Shown here piece by piece: positions 13,368 to 19,426 of a stretch of DNA of 36,970 nucleotides. This stretch comes from a virus, in IMG/VR virus record IMGVR_UViG_3300031754_000013, positions 1-36,970 of that record, one strand, 5' to 3'. The position numbers and the translations under genes were made by a program. Position 1 is the stretch's first letter, and every line of letters starts with the position of its first letter. The notes under the pieces were generated by a model. It was not told where the DNA came from. It made no database searches and saw only the letters and a program-made list of their open reading frames with translations.

Positions 13368-13550
13368 TCATTTGGATGCCTCGCGCTTGTCAAGCAAAAT
13401 TCGCTGAGGCTTTAGCCTTGTCATGTTGGCAATAACCTTTTTAACTTTCCTTGCGCGTCGCTGATTCGGCCAGCGTCCCCAATGCAGACAATCTCTCGAT
13501 TTGTAATGCGGGTCTGAGCTGTAGATGCAACTTCCAAGAAGTCTTTTCAT
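13368..13550 (-). CDS. 60-residue basic protein
   Basis: MKRLLGSCIYSSDPHYKSRD opens this basic protein; it continues CLHWGRWPNQRRARKVKK and ends RILLDKREASK. Cys and His spacing (CIYSSDPHYKSRDC) could hold a metal. The ATG overlaps the upstream stop (ATGA). Its 3' end contains copy 2 of the ATTTTGCTTGACA repeat. No family recognised. Confidence 0.55.
   Translation of the reverse strand: MKRLLGSCIYSSDPHYKSRDCLHWGRWPNQRRARKVKKVIANMTRLKPQRILLDKREASK
13388..13400 (-). repeat. ATTTTGCTTGACA repeat, copy 2
   Basis: Exact copy of 13352-13364, 36 bp away, within the 3' end of the 60-residue gene. No -10 follows at a usable distance, which favours an operator over a second promoter. Confidence 0.6.
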
Positions 13551-13798
13551 TGCGATTCTTCCCACGCCGTGCGTAACGGACCTGGAGGTAAATCGGTAGC
13601 AACCATGCTCTCGCCTACTTTGTCAGCGCAGGCTTTGTGCATCGGCAATCGCTGGTTAGGAAACCACGAACACATGATTGTTGCCACGCTCTCGCCAAGT
13701 AAAATCTCTTTCAGGAAGTCATCCCCACACAAAGCACATTTGCCGAGAGAACCACCCGGCCTCGGCATACTAAACGTTGGTGCTAGTTTGTCTCGCAT
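13547..13798 (-). CDS. Small zinc-binding-type protein
   Basis: An 83-residue protein with KCALCGDDF (about 20-28), a central segment and MHKACADKVGE (CxxC plus HxxC spacing), then the C-terminus PPGPLRTAWEESQ. This pattern occurs in small phage proteins that give bacterial-looking single zinc knuckles. The ATG lies 29 bases inside the upstream gene. Function unknown. Confidence 0.6.
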   Translation of the reverse strand: MRDKLAPTFSMPRPGGSLGKCALCGDDFLKEILLGESVATIMCSWFPNQRLPMHKACADKVGESMVATDLPPGPLRTAWEESQ

Positions 13799-13973
13799 GT
13801 ACTCGCTCTACAGTTGCCTTGCGCTGCTCAATCCATTGCCTGCAAGACTCGCAATAGTCGCCATTGTTCTCGCACTTGCACTTATCGCGCGGCCAGCCTA
13901 GCGAGCAAATCATGCACGTATAGCTATTCAGCGAAGGACCACCGCAATACTGGCATTTCATTTTCCCGCTCAT
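13770..13973 (-). CDS. Zinc-ribbon protein with several CxxC knuckles
   Basis: From the ATG at 13973 the product is 67 residues: MSGKMKCQYCGGPSLNSYTC continuing to a CxxC (CMIC), then KCKCENNGDYCESC and a basic tail. About ten Cys could fold two zinc sites. The upstream TTG option (14048) lacks a ribosome site and overlaps its neighbour, so I chose MSGKM. Unknown role; typical of phage early regions that carry transcription- or nuclease-modulating zinc proteins. Confidence 0.55.
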   Translation of the reverse strand: MSGKMKCQYCGGPSLNSYTCMICSLGWPRDKCKCENNGDYCESCRQWIEQRKATVERVHARQTSTNV

Positions 13974-14016
13974 TGGCTCAATCAGCTCCTCTTTCCTTGC
14001 CGCTGGGCGCGCGGAG

Positions 14017-14214
14017 TTAAACTTCCACTCGTGTATTTTCTGCCCCAAAATCCGTATATGGCAAAGCCTTTATCCCGTCAGCGGTGATGCGTGCAGCTTT
14101 CCGTGTTATTTGCATAACCTCATCACGAGTAAGACCATTTCGTGAGCGCACCAAAACTTTCACTGTAATCCTAACTTCTTTATCATCGGCAACAATCAAT
14201 GCTGCTTTTTTCAT
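14017..14214 (-). CDS. 65-residue early protein
   Basis: MKKAALIVADDKEVRITVKV opens a small alpha-beta protein, with RNGLTRDEVMQITRKAARI as a likely helix. The ATG is four-base coupled to the preceding gene and has AGAGGAAAG as ribosome site. No family recognised. Confidence 0.6.
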   Translation of the reverse strand: MKKAALIVADDKEVRITVKVLVRSRNGLTRDEVMQITRKAARITADGIKALPYTDFGAENTRVEV

Positions 14215-14384
14215 AAGAACTTTCCTCTCTTTGGTTTGTTGACCCATCGCTTAAAAACCAAAAATACAGAAGTCCAACCATGTTTCTCTTCTAAGTCGAG
14301 CATCACGTTAACGGCATGTTTTATTTCTACTTCACGCTTGCGCAGTGTAGCTTTTTGCTCAGCGCGAATAGTTTTTAGGCTCAT
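14211..14384 (-). CDS. 57-residue basic protein
   Basis: Translating the minus strand from the ATG at 14384 gives MSLKTIRAEQKATLRKREVE, then helical sequence with LDLEEKHGWTSVFLVFKRW and the end PKRGKFL. AGGGTG lies five bases before the ATG and the stop overlaps the next start (ATGA), so coupling supports it. Lys/Arg-rich; function unknown. Confidence 0.55.
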   Translation of the reverse strand: MSLKTIRAEQKATLRKREVEIKHAVNVMLDLEEKHGWTSVFLVFKRWVNKPKRGKFL

Positions 14385-14393
14385 CGTTTCACC

Positions 14394-14540
14394 CTACCAG
14401 TGCAAAATGAAATGCTCAAAGGCCCATGAACCCAACGCTCCTAGCAGCGCGCCAAACAAAAACCCTTTCCAGTCCCACCAGCTTGGCGCATAGCGCCCCG
14501 GCTCCCGGCGCTTCAAGCCTTGCCCGCTCCAGGTCATCAT
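14394..14540 (-). CDS. 48-residue single-pass membrane protein
   Basis: The product begins MMTWSGQGLKRREPGRYAPS and has one hydrophobic helix (GFLFGALLGALGSWAFEHFI, about 26-45). The ATG overlaps the HNH gene stop. Small early inner-membrane protein; role unknown. Confidence 0.5.
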   Translation of the reverse strand: MMTWSGQGLKRREPGRYAPSWWDWKGFLFGALLGALGSWAFEHFILHW

Positions 14541-14896
14541 GTGATTGCCTCTTCCTCTTTCTTTGCCCAGCGGCTCCAACTGATTTGCACGTGCTTGTCT
14601 TTGTGGCATAGTTCGCACAACCAGATTAGGTTCACTTCGCACCAGCATCGCTGCGCACCAAGCCCGCCAACGATGTGATGCAGATGGCCTGTCTCGCTGC
14701 AATAGCGCCCGCATTCTGCGCAGCTATAGTTGTACCAGCAACGAATACGCTCCCGAACAGCGCCTACATCCTCGCCTTTGAGATACACGCAAGCGAATCT
14801 CTGGCCAGGATGAATGCGCAGCGACACATAAGACCGTGGGTCTTTGAAATGCGCCCTAGCTGTGGCTTCGCGGTCTTTCTTGTAGGTTCTCGGCAT
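14537..14896 (-). CDS. HNH endonuclease
   Basis: The 119-residue protein has a basic N-terminus (MPRTYKKDREATARAHFKD) and a complete HNH zinc core: CAECGRYC (about 59-66), GHLHHIVGG (His-His pair, about 70-78), then NLIWLCELCHKDKH. The two CxxC pairs frame the beta-beta-alpha metal site. As a stand-alone early-region HNH it may be a homing nuclease or a packaging-associated nicking enzyme. No Shine-Dalgarno is visible at the ATG. Confidence 0.8.
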   Translation of the reverse strand: MPRTYKKDREATARAHFKDPRSYVSLRIHPGQRFACVYLKGEDVGAVRERIRCWYNYSCAECGRYCSETGHLHHIVGGLGAQRCWCEVNLIWLCELCHKDKHVQISWSRWAKKEEEAIT

Positions 14897-14904
14897 ATTC
14901 GCGC

Positions 14905-15225
14905 TCAGGTGATTTCGGTACTTTCAGCATGGGCCATCCTCGCTATGCTCTCGTCCGGCAACGCTCGCAATACATCCAGCATCAACTGGAAAGCAACCTG
15001 AACATTCCCAGCACATTCCTTGTAGCGCGAGAACTCACCGGCAAAGTCCGAATATGTTTGCGCTGTATCTAGCTGGACTATCAACCTTGTGCGTCCCTCG
15101 GTGTTCTTGACCCGCTTTTTAGCTTCCAAGCGTGGGAAAATTACCTTCACCGGCTCCGTGCCAGCAACCTTGTGGTTGGCTTTAAGCCATTCCATGCGCG
15201 CCAATTCTTCATCGAATGAAGGCAA
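14905..15225 (-). CDS. 106-residue early protein, unknown
   Basis: MPSFDEELARMEWLKANHKV opens the protein. A Lys/Arg-rich middle (RLEAKKRVKNTEGRTRLIV) and a helical C-terminal half (FQLMLDVLRALPDESIARM) follow. It lies between two HNH genes, downstream of the ERF gene. No family recognised. Confidence 0.6.
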   Translation of the reverse strand: MPSFDEELARMEWLKANHKVAGTEPVKVIFPRLEAKKRVKNTEGRTRLIVQLDTAQTYSDFAGEFSRYKECAGNVQVAFQLMLDVLRALPDESIARMAHAESTEIT

Positions 15226-15227
15226 GA

Positions 15228-15677
15228 TTACCTCCCGCGTTCTCGCCTTCGCGTGTTTTGATTAGCATTGCGGCAAATCCTACATCCTCTCATTACTGCG
15301 CCATTCCTTCTTTTGCTGATGTTTAGGAATGTGTTTTCGGAATTAAATTCATGCCCGCGAATACAAAATCTCTTCTGAGCGTTAACAGCGGCTATCCCCA
15401 TTCCGCGAAGGATATTTTCTTTAAGTGTTACAACCTCAAGATGGGCAGGATTGACACACAGGCGGTTACGGCATAGGTGGTCGATGTGCATTCCTTTGGG
15501 GATGCGTTCTCTGTGATGTAATTGCCATGCGATTCTATGGGCAAGTTCATACGCATGGCCGTTCACCTGAAGCCTTCCATATCCCTTACCGTCAGGCGGA
15601 GCAATCCAATTCCAGCAAGTTGGAGTGACCTGCACCTTGCTCCAAAACCGCTCCCTAAAATCGGTGTTGCATTTCAT
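15228..15677 (-). CDS. HNH homing endonuclease
   Basis: The 149-residue protein has RFWSKVQVTPTCWNW at the N-terminus, GRLQVNGHAYELAHRIAW, the HNH core MHIDHLCRNRLCVNPAHLEV (His64, Asp66, His67, Cys74, Asn76, His79) and a C-terminal Cys-rich segment (FCIRGHEF ... CRICRNANQ). The domain order is the same as in the plus-strand HNH at 26202-26690, so the two are paralogs. It follows the ERF gene directly and uses GGAGTAGGT at the end of erf as ribosome site. Confidence 0.85.
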   Translation of the reverse strand: MKCNTDFRERFWSKVQVTPTCWNWIAPPDGKGYGRLQVNGHAYELAHRIAWQLHHRERIPKGMHIDHLCRNRLCVNPAHLEVVTLKENILRGMGIAAVNAQKRFCIRGHEFNSENTFLNISKRRNGAVMRGCRICRNANQNTRRRERGR

Positions 15678-15679
15678 AC

Positions 15680-16501
15680 CTACTCCACTGGCTTCAAAGC
15701 CTTCAACATGCCCCCTCTTTGTTCAAATAAGTATTTGAACGCATCCAGCCCTTCAGCATTGGTGCGCACCGTCGCTCGGCCCACCTTCTTGTCCACGTGC
15801 TTGATGCCATGCTTGAGCAGGATGTCGGAGTTAGCCTGCATGATGTAGCTGTCCCCGCTAATCTCGAACAGGTCACGCTCCAGCGCTACGCTGAAAAGCA
15901 CTATCGGTTTGTCAGGTGGCTGTTCCTGCGATTCGGGGGCGGTTCCAGCTATCTTCTCCTTGAGCTTGGATAGTTTGGCCTTGCCAACCGCTTGAGCGGC
16001 CTCTGTGGTGCCCGTAGGCTCATTACTGGTATCCTCTGGGTCATCGCCAGTGGGCAGCAAAAAGAGCTTCATTAAGAGATATTTTTCTGACCCTGTTATG
16101 GCGACGTACACGCCTTTATCACCGGGGGATTCTGAGCATCCGGGGATGTCGCACACAAATTGTTCCCCTGAATCTCCGTCTACCACGGTCCAGCGCATGA
16201 CTACATCGGTGGCGTAGGAAGTTTTTACATAATCCTTCATTGGGCGAGTAAGCGATGTTCGTGTCGTACTTACTAGCGTTGGGAAGATAATCACGTTGCG
16301 CTTGGCCAACTCCGGGCGAATCTTTTCCGCAATGTCAGCCTCGGTAACGTAGTGATAGCGTTGCGCCTCGTTCCAGCCTGTCTTTTGGGTGTAGCCTACA
16401 GCGGCCATGACTTCGCACAGCTTTTGCACGAGGTTCTTGGCCTTGGGCGTTTCCAGCACTGGCTCTGCGCCGTTAGCTTTGCTGGCTTGTGGCTCGCTCA
16501 T
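15680..16501 (-). CDS. erf: ERF-family single-strand annealing protein
   Basis: The 273-residue protein has the ERF signature: AAVGYTQKTGWNEAQRYHYV, then TEADIAEKIRPELAKRNVII (about 53-72), a beta-rich core with WTVVDGDSGEQ, then GSEKYLLMKLFLLPTGDDPE (about 140-159). The C-terminal part after a linker is a helical domain ending KYLFEQRGGMLKALKPVE. ERF proteins anneal single strands during phage recombination and genome circularisation, as P22 Erf does. The ATG at 16501 is preferred to one at 16513 because of the ATGA overlap with the upstream gene. Confidence 0.88.
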   Translation of the reverse strand: MSEPQASKANGAEPVLETPKAKNLVQKLCEVMAAVGYTQKTGWNEAQRYHYVTEADIAEKIRPELAKRNVIIFPTLVSTTRTSLTRPMKDYVKTSYATDVVMRWTVVDGDSGEQFVCDIPGCSESPGDKGVYVAITGSEKYLLMKLFLLPTGDDPEDTSNEPTGTTEAAQAVGKAKLSKLKEKIAGTAPESQEQPPDKPIVLFSVALERDLFEISGDSYIMQANSDILLKHGIKHVDKKVGRATVRTNAEGLDAFKYLFEQRGGMLKALKPVE

Positions 16502-16653
16502 GATTTGCTCCAAATCTCAGCTTTTTTCAATGCGTTACAGGCTGGACAAATGCAATGTTTCGTGTGGTTTAGCTGTTCCACTGCTTCTTTCAATGCAGCG
16601 GCAATAGCCTCAAGCTCCGCCTTGCTGAATGCCACGTAGCTGGTCGTTTCCAT
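16498..16653 (-). CDS. 51-residue protein with a CxxC motif
   Basis: Translating from the ATG at 16653 gives METTSYVAFSKAELEAIAAA, a helix, then KHCICPACNALKKAEIWSKS. GGGAGGAAGAAA precedes the ATG, a strong ribosome site, and the stop overlaps the ERF start (ATGA). Small zinc-knuckle protein of unknown role. Confidence 0.65.
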   Translation of the reverse strand: METTSYVAFSKAELEAIAAALKEAVEQLNHTKHCICPACNALKKAEIWSKS

Positions 16654-16669
16654 TTTCTTCCTCCCATTT

Positions 16670-16758
16670 CTACGCAAACCGCATCACGCGATACACTATT
16701 TCTGTTAGCTCGGCGCTGGTCACTGGCCGCTCGGCAAAGTAGGGCGGCTTGTTGTCAT
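16670..16758 (-). pseudogene. Possible frameshifted micro-gene
   Basis: An ATG at 16758 with AGGAG seven bases upstream overlaps the previous stop (ATGA) but reads only 12 codons. In the neighbouring frame the same stretch encodes DNKPPYFAERPVTSAELTEI and VYRVMRFA to a TAG at 16670-16672, which looks like real coding sequence but has no start codon. One extra or missing base near the ATG would join them. It could be a broken gene, a sequencing indel or a recoding site. Confidence 0.35.
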
Positions 16759-17048
16759 TGGTTTTCTCCTAAAATTCGGTCCTTGCAAAGCTGGAGCGCG
16801 TGCCGCCAGAGAAAGCCGCTCGTCTCGAAGCGTACATGCCAATCCCAGCCTAGGTCTTTCATCACATGCTGCTCGGCGCGTAGCACCACCCGCCAGCCGC
16901 AAGAGAGAATCCTATCAGCTTGGCTGAGGGCGCGTTGCATACGGTCCTCTTCGGCTTGCAACTTGGCGTCATCGGCCCTGTCTATCATGTCGTCTACTTC
17001 TTCTGGGCTGTGCCACTCATGATTCAATTCATTCTGCCAAGTCGTCAT
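16755..17048 (-). CDS. 97-residue early protein
   Basis: MTTWQNELNHEWHSPEEVDD begins an acidic helical N-terminal half, followed by CGWRVVLRAEQHVMKDLGWD and FETSGFLWRHALQLCKDRIL. The start is ATGA-coupled to the ribbon-helix-helix gene. Trp-rich; no family recognised. Confidence 0.6.
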   Translation of the reverse strand: MTTWQNELNHEWHSPEEVDDMIDRADDAKLQAEEDRMQRALSQADRILSCGWRVVLRAEQHVMKDLGWDWHVRFETSGFLWRHALQLCKDRILGENQ

Positions 17049-17227
17049 GGCTTCCCTCCGTTGGCTTCCGCGATGGGCTTCTCAAGGCTTTGGAAGTACA
17101 GGTCCAGCGCAAAGTTGAGCAGCCAGGAAATCGTGTGGCCATTTGCCCTAGCGATGCGGCGCAGTTCCTTGTAGCGGGTCTTGGTCACGCGCACCGGCAC
17201 TGTCTCAGTCATGCGATGGTCTTTCAT
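17045..17227 (-). CDS. Ribbon-helix-helix regulator candidate
   Basis: The 60-residue protein carries TVPVRVTKTRYKELRRIARA (beta strand then helix) and NGHTISWLLNFALDLYFQSL (second helix), the Arc/CopG/MetJ-like layout in which the strand reads DNA. It is the second gene of the leftward operon and overlaps its neighbours at both ends (TGATG and ATGA). It could bind the inverted repeat at 17465-17518 or the ATTTTGCTTGACA copies to control early transcription; that target is inferred. Confidence 0.7.
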   Translation of the reverse strand: MKDHRMTETVPVRVTKTRYKELRRIARANGHTISWLLNFALDLYFQSLEKPIAEANGGKP

Positions 17228-17433
17228 CAAAAGCTCTCCTGTATCGTGATTCCCGGCATGTCGTGAGCTAGATGCTTGTGGCGCGGGCAATACCCTGTCA
17301 TGCAATCAGGCCGAAGCGAGTAGGTCTGCGTGGCATGGTCTAGCTTGGTTACGCGCCACAGGCAACGATTCACAGGGCAGAATCTGTCTGGGTGCTTCTC
17401 TTTGTCGAGTGCAACCTTTGCTTGCATGTTCAT
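17227..17433 (-). CDS. First leftward gene: small Cys/His protein
   Basis: The 68-residue product begins MNMQAKVALDKEKHPDRFCP. It has CPVNRC and later DCMTGYCPRHKHLAHD, a possible Cys4/His zinc site. It is the first gene of the long leftward operon and has no Shine-Dalgarno; the promoter at 17443-17472 places the RNA start at or near the ATG. A TTG at 17472 would extend it but coincides with the -35 element. Role unknown; being first suggests early action. Confidence 0.6.
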   Translation of the reverse strand: MNMQAKVALDKEKHPDRFCPVNRCLWRVTKLDHATQTYSLRPDCMTGYCPRHKHLAHDMPGITIQESF

Positions 17434-17442
17434 GGTGATTGC

Positions 17443-17472
17443 AAAGTAGCATAATGTAGTATTCTGTGTCAA
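17443..17472 (-). promoter_or_regulatory. Main leftward early promoter candidate
   Basis: The minus strand reads TTGACA (17472-17467), 18 bases, then TACTTT (17448-17443) preceded by TGC as an extended -10. Nine bases separate it from the first ATG. It is the only non-coding gap upstream of the whole leftward gene array. The sequence from 17479 to 17467 is the variant third copy of the ATTTTGCTTGACA element. Confidence 0.6.
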
Positions 17473-17518
17473 GAAAAATCAGCAGGCAAGGCAAAGAAAT
17501 ATTCGCCAATTTGACACA
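17465..17518. repeat. Inverted repeat in the divergent intergenic region
   Basis: TGTGTCAA (17465-17472) is the reverse complement of TTGACACA (17511-17518), 38 bp apart, in an A/T-rich gap between divergent transcription units. The left arm is also the -35 of the leftward promoter. Candidate operator pair or origin-proximal site. Confidence 0.55.
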
Positions 17519-17547
17519 TATAATTCTTACATAGGTCATGGTACTAT
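17519..17547 (+). promoter_or_regulatory. Rightward promoter elements for the endonuclease VII-like gene
   Basis: A perfect TATAAT lies at 17519-17524 and an extended -10-like TGGTACTAT at 17539-17547, the latter five bases before the ATG at 17553. Either could start the only rightward transcript here. If the second is used, the mRNA is leaderless. I cannot tell which is active. Confidence 0.45.
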
Positions 17548-17552
17548 GCGCC

Positions 17553-17816
17553 ATGCTCTATGCCCTTCTTGGGAATCCTAAAACGCGCCGAGTTGTATAC
17601 GGCCATCTCTTCAAGGAGCAAAAAGGGAAGTGTGCTATTTGCGGCACTGAACGCGCTATTGATGCTCCAAAATGGATGAAACTACTAATAGACCATGACC
17701 ATGAAACCGATGAAGTTCGTGGTTTATTGTGCCAATCCTGTAACATCTTAGTGGGGCGTTTAGAGCACCGATTCGTAGAAAAAGCTTTGGATTATTTAGC
17801 TAAACATTCACGGTAA
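17553..17816 (+). CDS. Recombination endonuclease VII-like protein
   Basis: From the ATG at 17553 the product is 87 residues. It has CAICGTER (Cys27, Cys30), the histidine-aspartate core LLIDHDHETDEVRGLLCQSC (about 44-63) and NILVGRLE, the zinc-bound HNH-type fold of T4 gp49 family nucleases that resolve branched DNA. The C-terminal dimerisation part of gp49 is absent, so this is the minimal core. It stands alone on the plus strand beside the main leftward promoter. It may process replication junctions before packaging, or be a mobile nuclease. An ATG at 17538 would add five residues. Confidence 0.82.
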   Translation: MLYALLGNPKTRRVVYGHLFKEQKGKCAICGTERAIDAPKWMKLLIDHDHETDEVRGLLCQSCNILVGRLEHRFVEKALDYLAKHSR

Positions 17817-17825
17817 GATTTACAT

Positions 17826-17861
17826 GGAAAAGGGCTGCCCAGCCTTCTCGCTGAACAGCCC
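17826..17861 (-). terminator. Intrinsic terminator of the leftward late transcript
   Basis: On the minus strand, GGGCUGUUCAGC and GCUGGGCAGCCC form a 12-pair stem (two G-U pairs) closed by the loop GAGAAG and followed by UUUUCC. It lies just after the last late gene (17896-18372) and before the oppositely transcribed endonuclease VII-like gene. This marks the end of the genome-length leftward transcription unit. Confidence 0.85.
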
Positions 17862-17895
17862 CTCCGGGGTCGTACTCCCTCGGTCCTCTTAGGCT

Positions 17896-18372
17896 TTAGC
17901 GCCCTAAGACCTCGATGCTCGTTACAGGATGGATTTCTAAATGCCCATGCTGCGCGTCCAGTACCCAAACGCCTGTGACTTTGACATGTGCGCCGATTGG
18001 CGGGAGTTTGATTTGCTGCGAGAAGCCCTTGCGGAAGGCTACAGCGTCAGGTTGGGTGCTCTTGTAGATGTAGATTGGCTCGATGACAAGATTTGAATCT
18101 TGCTCAGACCTATTCTCAGCGTTGAGGTATTGCTCCTGCCCAGCATCGAGCTTTAGCCAGCAATGGCCGTCGCCATCCTTCTCGTGACGACAGCCATCAC
18201 CAGTTTTCCCATGGGAAGCGTCTTGCCAAATTCCAGTTACGCTCACGCACGCCTTCTGGACGTGTAGTCGCTGGGCGTGATAGATGTGCTTGGCCAGCAA
18301 CGGGTCACAGGTCTGACTATGGCAGATGCTTGGTAACGCCAGCAATGCCAGACTTAACAGCAGTTTCCGCAC
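17896..18372 (-). CDS. Secreted protein with an 'EIHPV' motif
   Basis: From a GTG at 18372 with AAGGAG seven bases upstream, the 158-residue product has a signal peptide RKLLLSLALLALPSICHSQ, then CDP, CVSVTGIWQDASHGKTGDGC, HEKDGDGHCWLKLD, LVIEPI and VKVTGVWVLDAQHGHLEIHP ending VTSIEVLGR. Uncharacterised exported bacterial proteins share this layout (CxHEKDGDxHCWL, VTGxxVxDxxHGxxEIHPV) and I suspect an OB-like fold. A chromosomal-type exported protein at the end of a phage late operon suggests host-derived cargo or an envelope role. Function unknown. Confidence 0.65.
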   Translation of the reverse strand: MRKLLLSLALLALPSICHSQTCDPLLAKHIYHAQRLHVQKACVSVTGIWQDASHGKTGDGCRHEKDGDGHCWLKLDAGQEQYLNAENRSEQDSNLVIEPIYIYKSTQPDAVAFRKGFSQQIKLPPIGAHVKVTGVWVLDAQHGHLEIHPVTSIEVLGR

Positions 18373-18487
18373 TTTGCGTCTCCTTAACAAACAAACCCTT
18401 TATTTTGCGCCCCACGGCCGGCGTGAATGCGCCCACCACAAAGCCGATGCACAGCCCGACTACCTGTCCTGCTAGATAATGGCCCAT
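18317..18487 (-). CDS. 56-residue small membrane protein
   Basis: Translating from the ATG at 18487 gives MGHYLAGQVVGLCIGFVVGA, one hydrophobic helix (about 5-22) and a short tail with KIKGLFVKETQSAETAVKSG, ending KHLP. A perfect AGGAGG lies five bases before the ATG. It overlaps the secreted-protein gene by 56 bases in another frame. In the lysis region it may be a small holin or accessory membrane peptide. Confidence 0.6.
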   Translation of the reverse strand: MGHYLAGQVVGLCIGFVVGAFTPAVGRKIKGLFVKETQSAETAVKSGIAGVTKHLP

Positions 18488-18496
18488 CGTTGCCTC

Positions 18497-18766
18497 CTAT
18501 TGATTTAGCTGGAATGTTTGAAAATTCTGTACGTTTCCTTGATACGATTGGGAACTAACGCTGCCATAAATATTGCCCTGGTAGTATGTCCATTGCGGCC
18601 AGATGGCTGGCTGAAATACCGGTCTAGGGTAGTAAGGATATACAGCCCAAGGATAGAAATAAGGAAGAGCCACATATTTCCCACACTTTCTACAACAGCC
18701 GCAATGGTCGCAGCGTTCGCATTTGTCACAAGCTCCGCAGTTTTTGCAATGGTCGGTATGTTCCAT
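18497..18766 (-). CDS. Period-3 cysteine protein with aromatic/Gln-rich tail
   Basis: The 89-residue protein has Cys at residues 7, 10, 13, 16, 19, 22, 25 and 28, exactly every third position, plus Cys24 (HCKNCGACDKCERCDHCGCC). A Tyr/Pro/Trp-rich stretch follows (PYFYPWAVYPYYPRP ... WPQWTYY), then a Gln/Asn/Ser tail with QGNIYGS and SYQGNVQNF. AGGAGGGATA precedes the ATG, so it is well translated. The Cys array could wrap a metal cluster (metallothionein- or ferredoxin-like) or form disulfides; the tail looks prone to phase separation or adhesion. No family recognised. Confidence 0.65.
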   Translation of the reverse strand: MEHTDHCKNCGACDKCERCDHCGCCRKCGKYVALPYFYPWAVYPYYPRPVFQPAIWPQWTYYQGNIYGSVSSQSYQGNVQNFQTFQLNQ

Positions 18767-18778
18767 TATCCCTCCTAG

Positions 18779-19426
18779 TCACTTACAATGAGAAGTTGCG
18801 CACACTGCTACCGCTCCGCCTATTGCGCCAATTCCGATGTATTTCAACGCCTTCACGGTCCTGTGCCAAGTCGTGCCGCCTTTTGCTTCCACGGCCAGCG
18901 CAGTGTTCTCTTTCTTGAGCGAGTCTATCTGTAGCTGGGCGAGGTTGGCTTGTGCTTGCCTGTCTGCGGCATCGGCGGTCACTTTGCTGAGATTTAGTTT
19001 GCAAGTCTCGCAATCTTGGATGTAGGATTTCGCTTGTGGGAAATCGACTTGCGGTACTTGCACTACGGATTGTGGGTTCGGGTTTGCTGCTGTGGGCGCT
19101 GGAGTCACAACTGTCAAAGGCTGTTTCAGCCCCATCAGTGTTGATACCAGCTGCGCTATTTGGGCCGGCGTTGCTGCTGCTTGAAATTGTCCTTGCAAAG
19201 ATTTCAAGGATGCTTGATAAGTTGCATCCCGCGCGTCCATCTGCTTCGCCAAATCGCTGACTTGCTGGGCGTAGGTGGCTTGGTCTTTCTTTGCGGTATC
19301 CACTACTGCTTGCGCTACAGCCTGTTGGCGCACCTTGTCATCATGCTCTTTTAGCGCAACTACGCCAATTAGGAGCGCGACAGCGATAGCCCCGACTTCC
19401 AGTCTCGTTTTAAGTAGGGGTAGCAT
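18779..19426 (-). CDS. Membrane-anchored coiled-coil protein, inner-spanin candidate
   Basis: The 215-residue protein has an N-terminal TM helix (VGAIAVALLIGVVAL, about 11-25), a long Ala/Gln-rich coiled coil to about residue 90, a Pro-rich hinge (VTPAPTAANPNP), a CETC pair, a second coiled coil and a hydrophobic C-terminal helix (IGIGAIGGAVAVCA). Anchor plus coiled coil next to an endolysin is spanin-like (Rz), but the second hydrophobic helix is not typical. Overlaps the upstream membrane gene by 17 bases. Confidence 0.5.
   Translation of the reverse strand: MLPLLKTRLEVGAIAVALLIGVVALKEHDDKVRQQAVAQAVVDTAKKDQATYAQQVSDLAKQMDARDATYQASLKSLQGQFQAAATPAQIAQLVSTLMGLKQPLTVVTPAPTAANPNPQSVVQVPQVDFPQAKSYIQDCETCKLNLSKVTADAADRQAQANLAQLQIDSLKKENTALAVEAKGGTTWHRTVKALKYIGIGAIGGAVAVCATSHCK

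Noticed and set aside
16720-16902. Minus-strand 60-codon frame overlapping the 97-residue gene
   Set aside because: It overlaps a better supported, ATGA-coupled gene almost fully, has no ribosome site, and has shadow-like composition. Only its last 12 codons are considered, under the micro-gene entry.
17511-17524. TTGACA followed two bases later by TATAAT as one promoter
   Set aside because: The spacing is impossible for a single sigma70 promoter. TATAAT may act alone with a weak upstream -35, and TTGACACA is better seen as an inverted-repeat arm.
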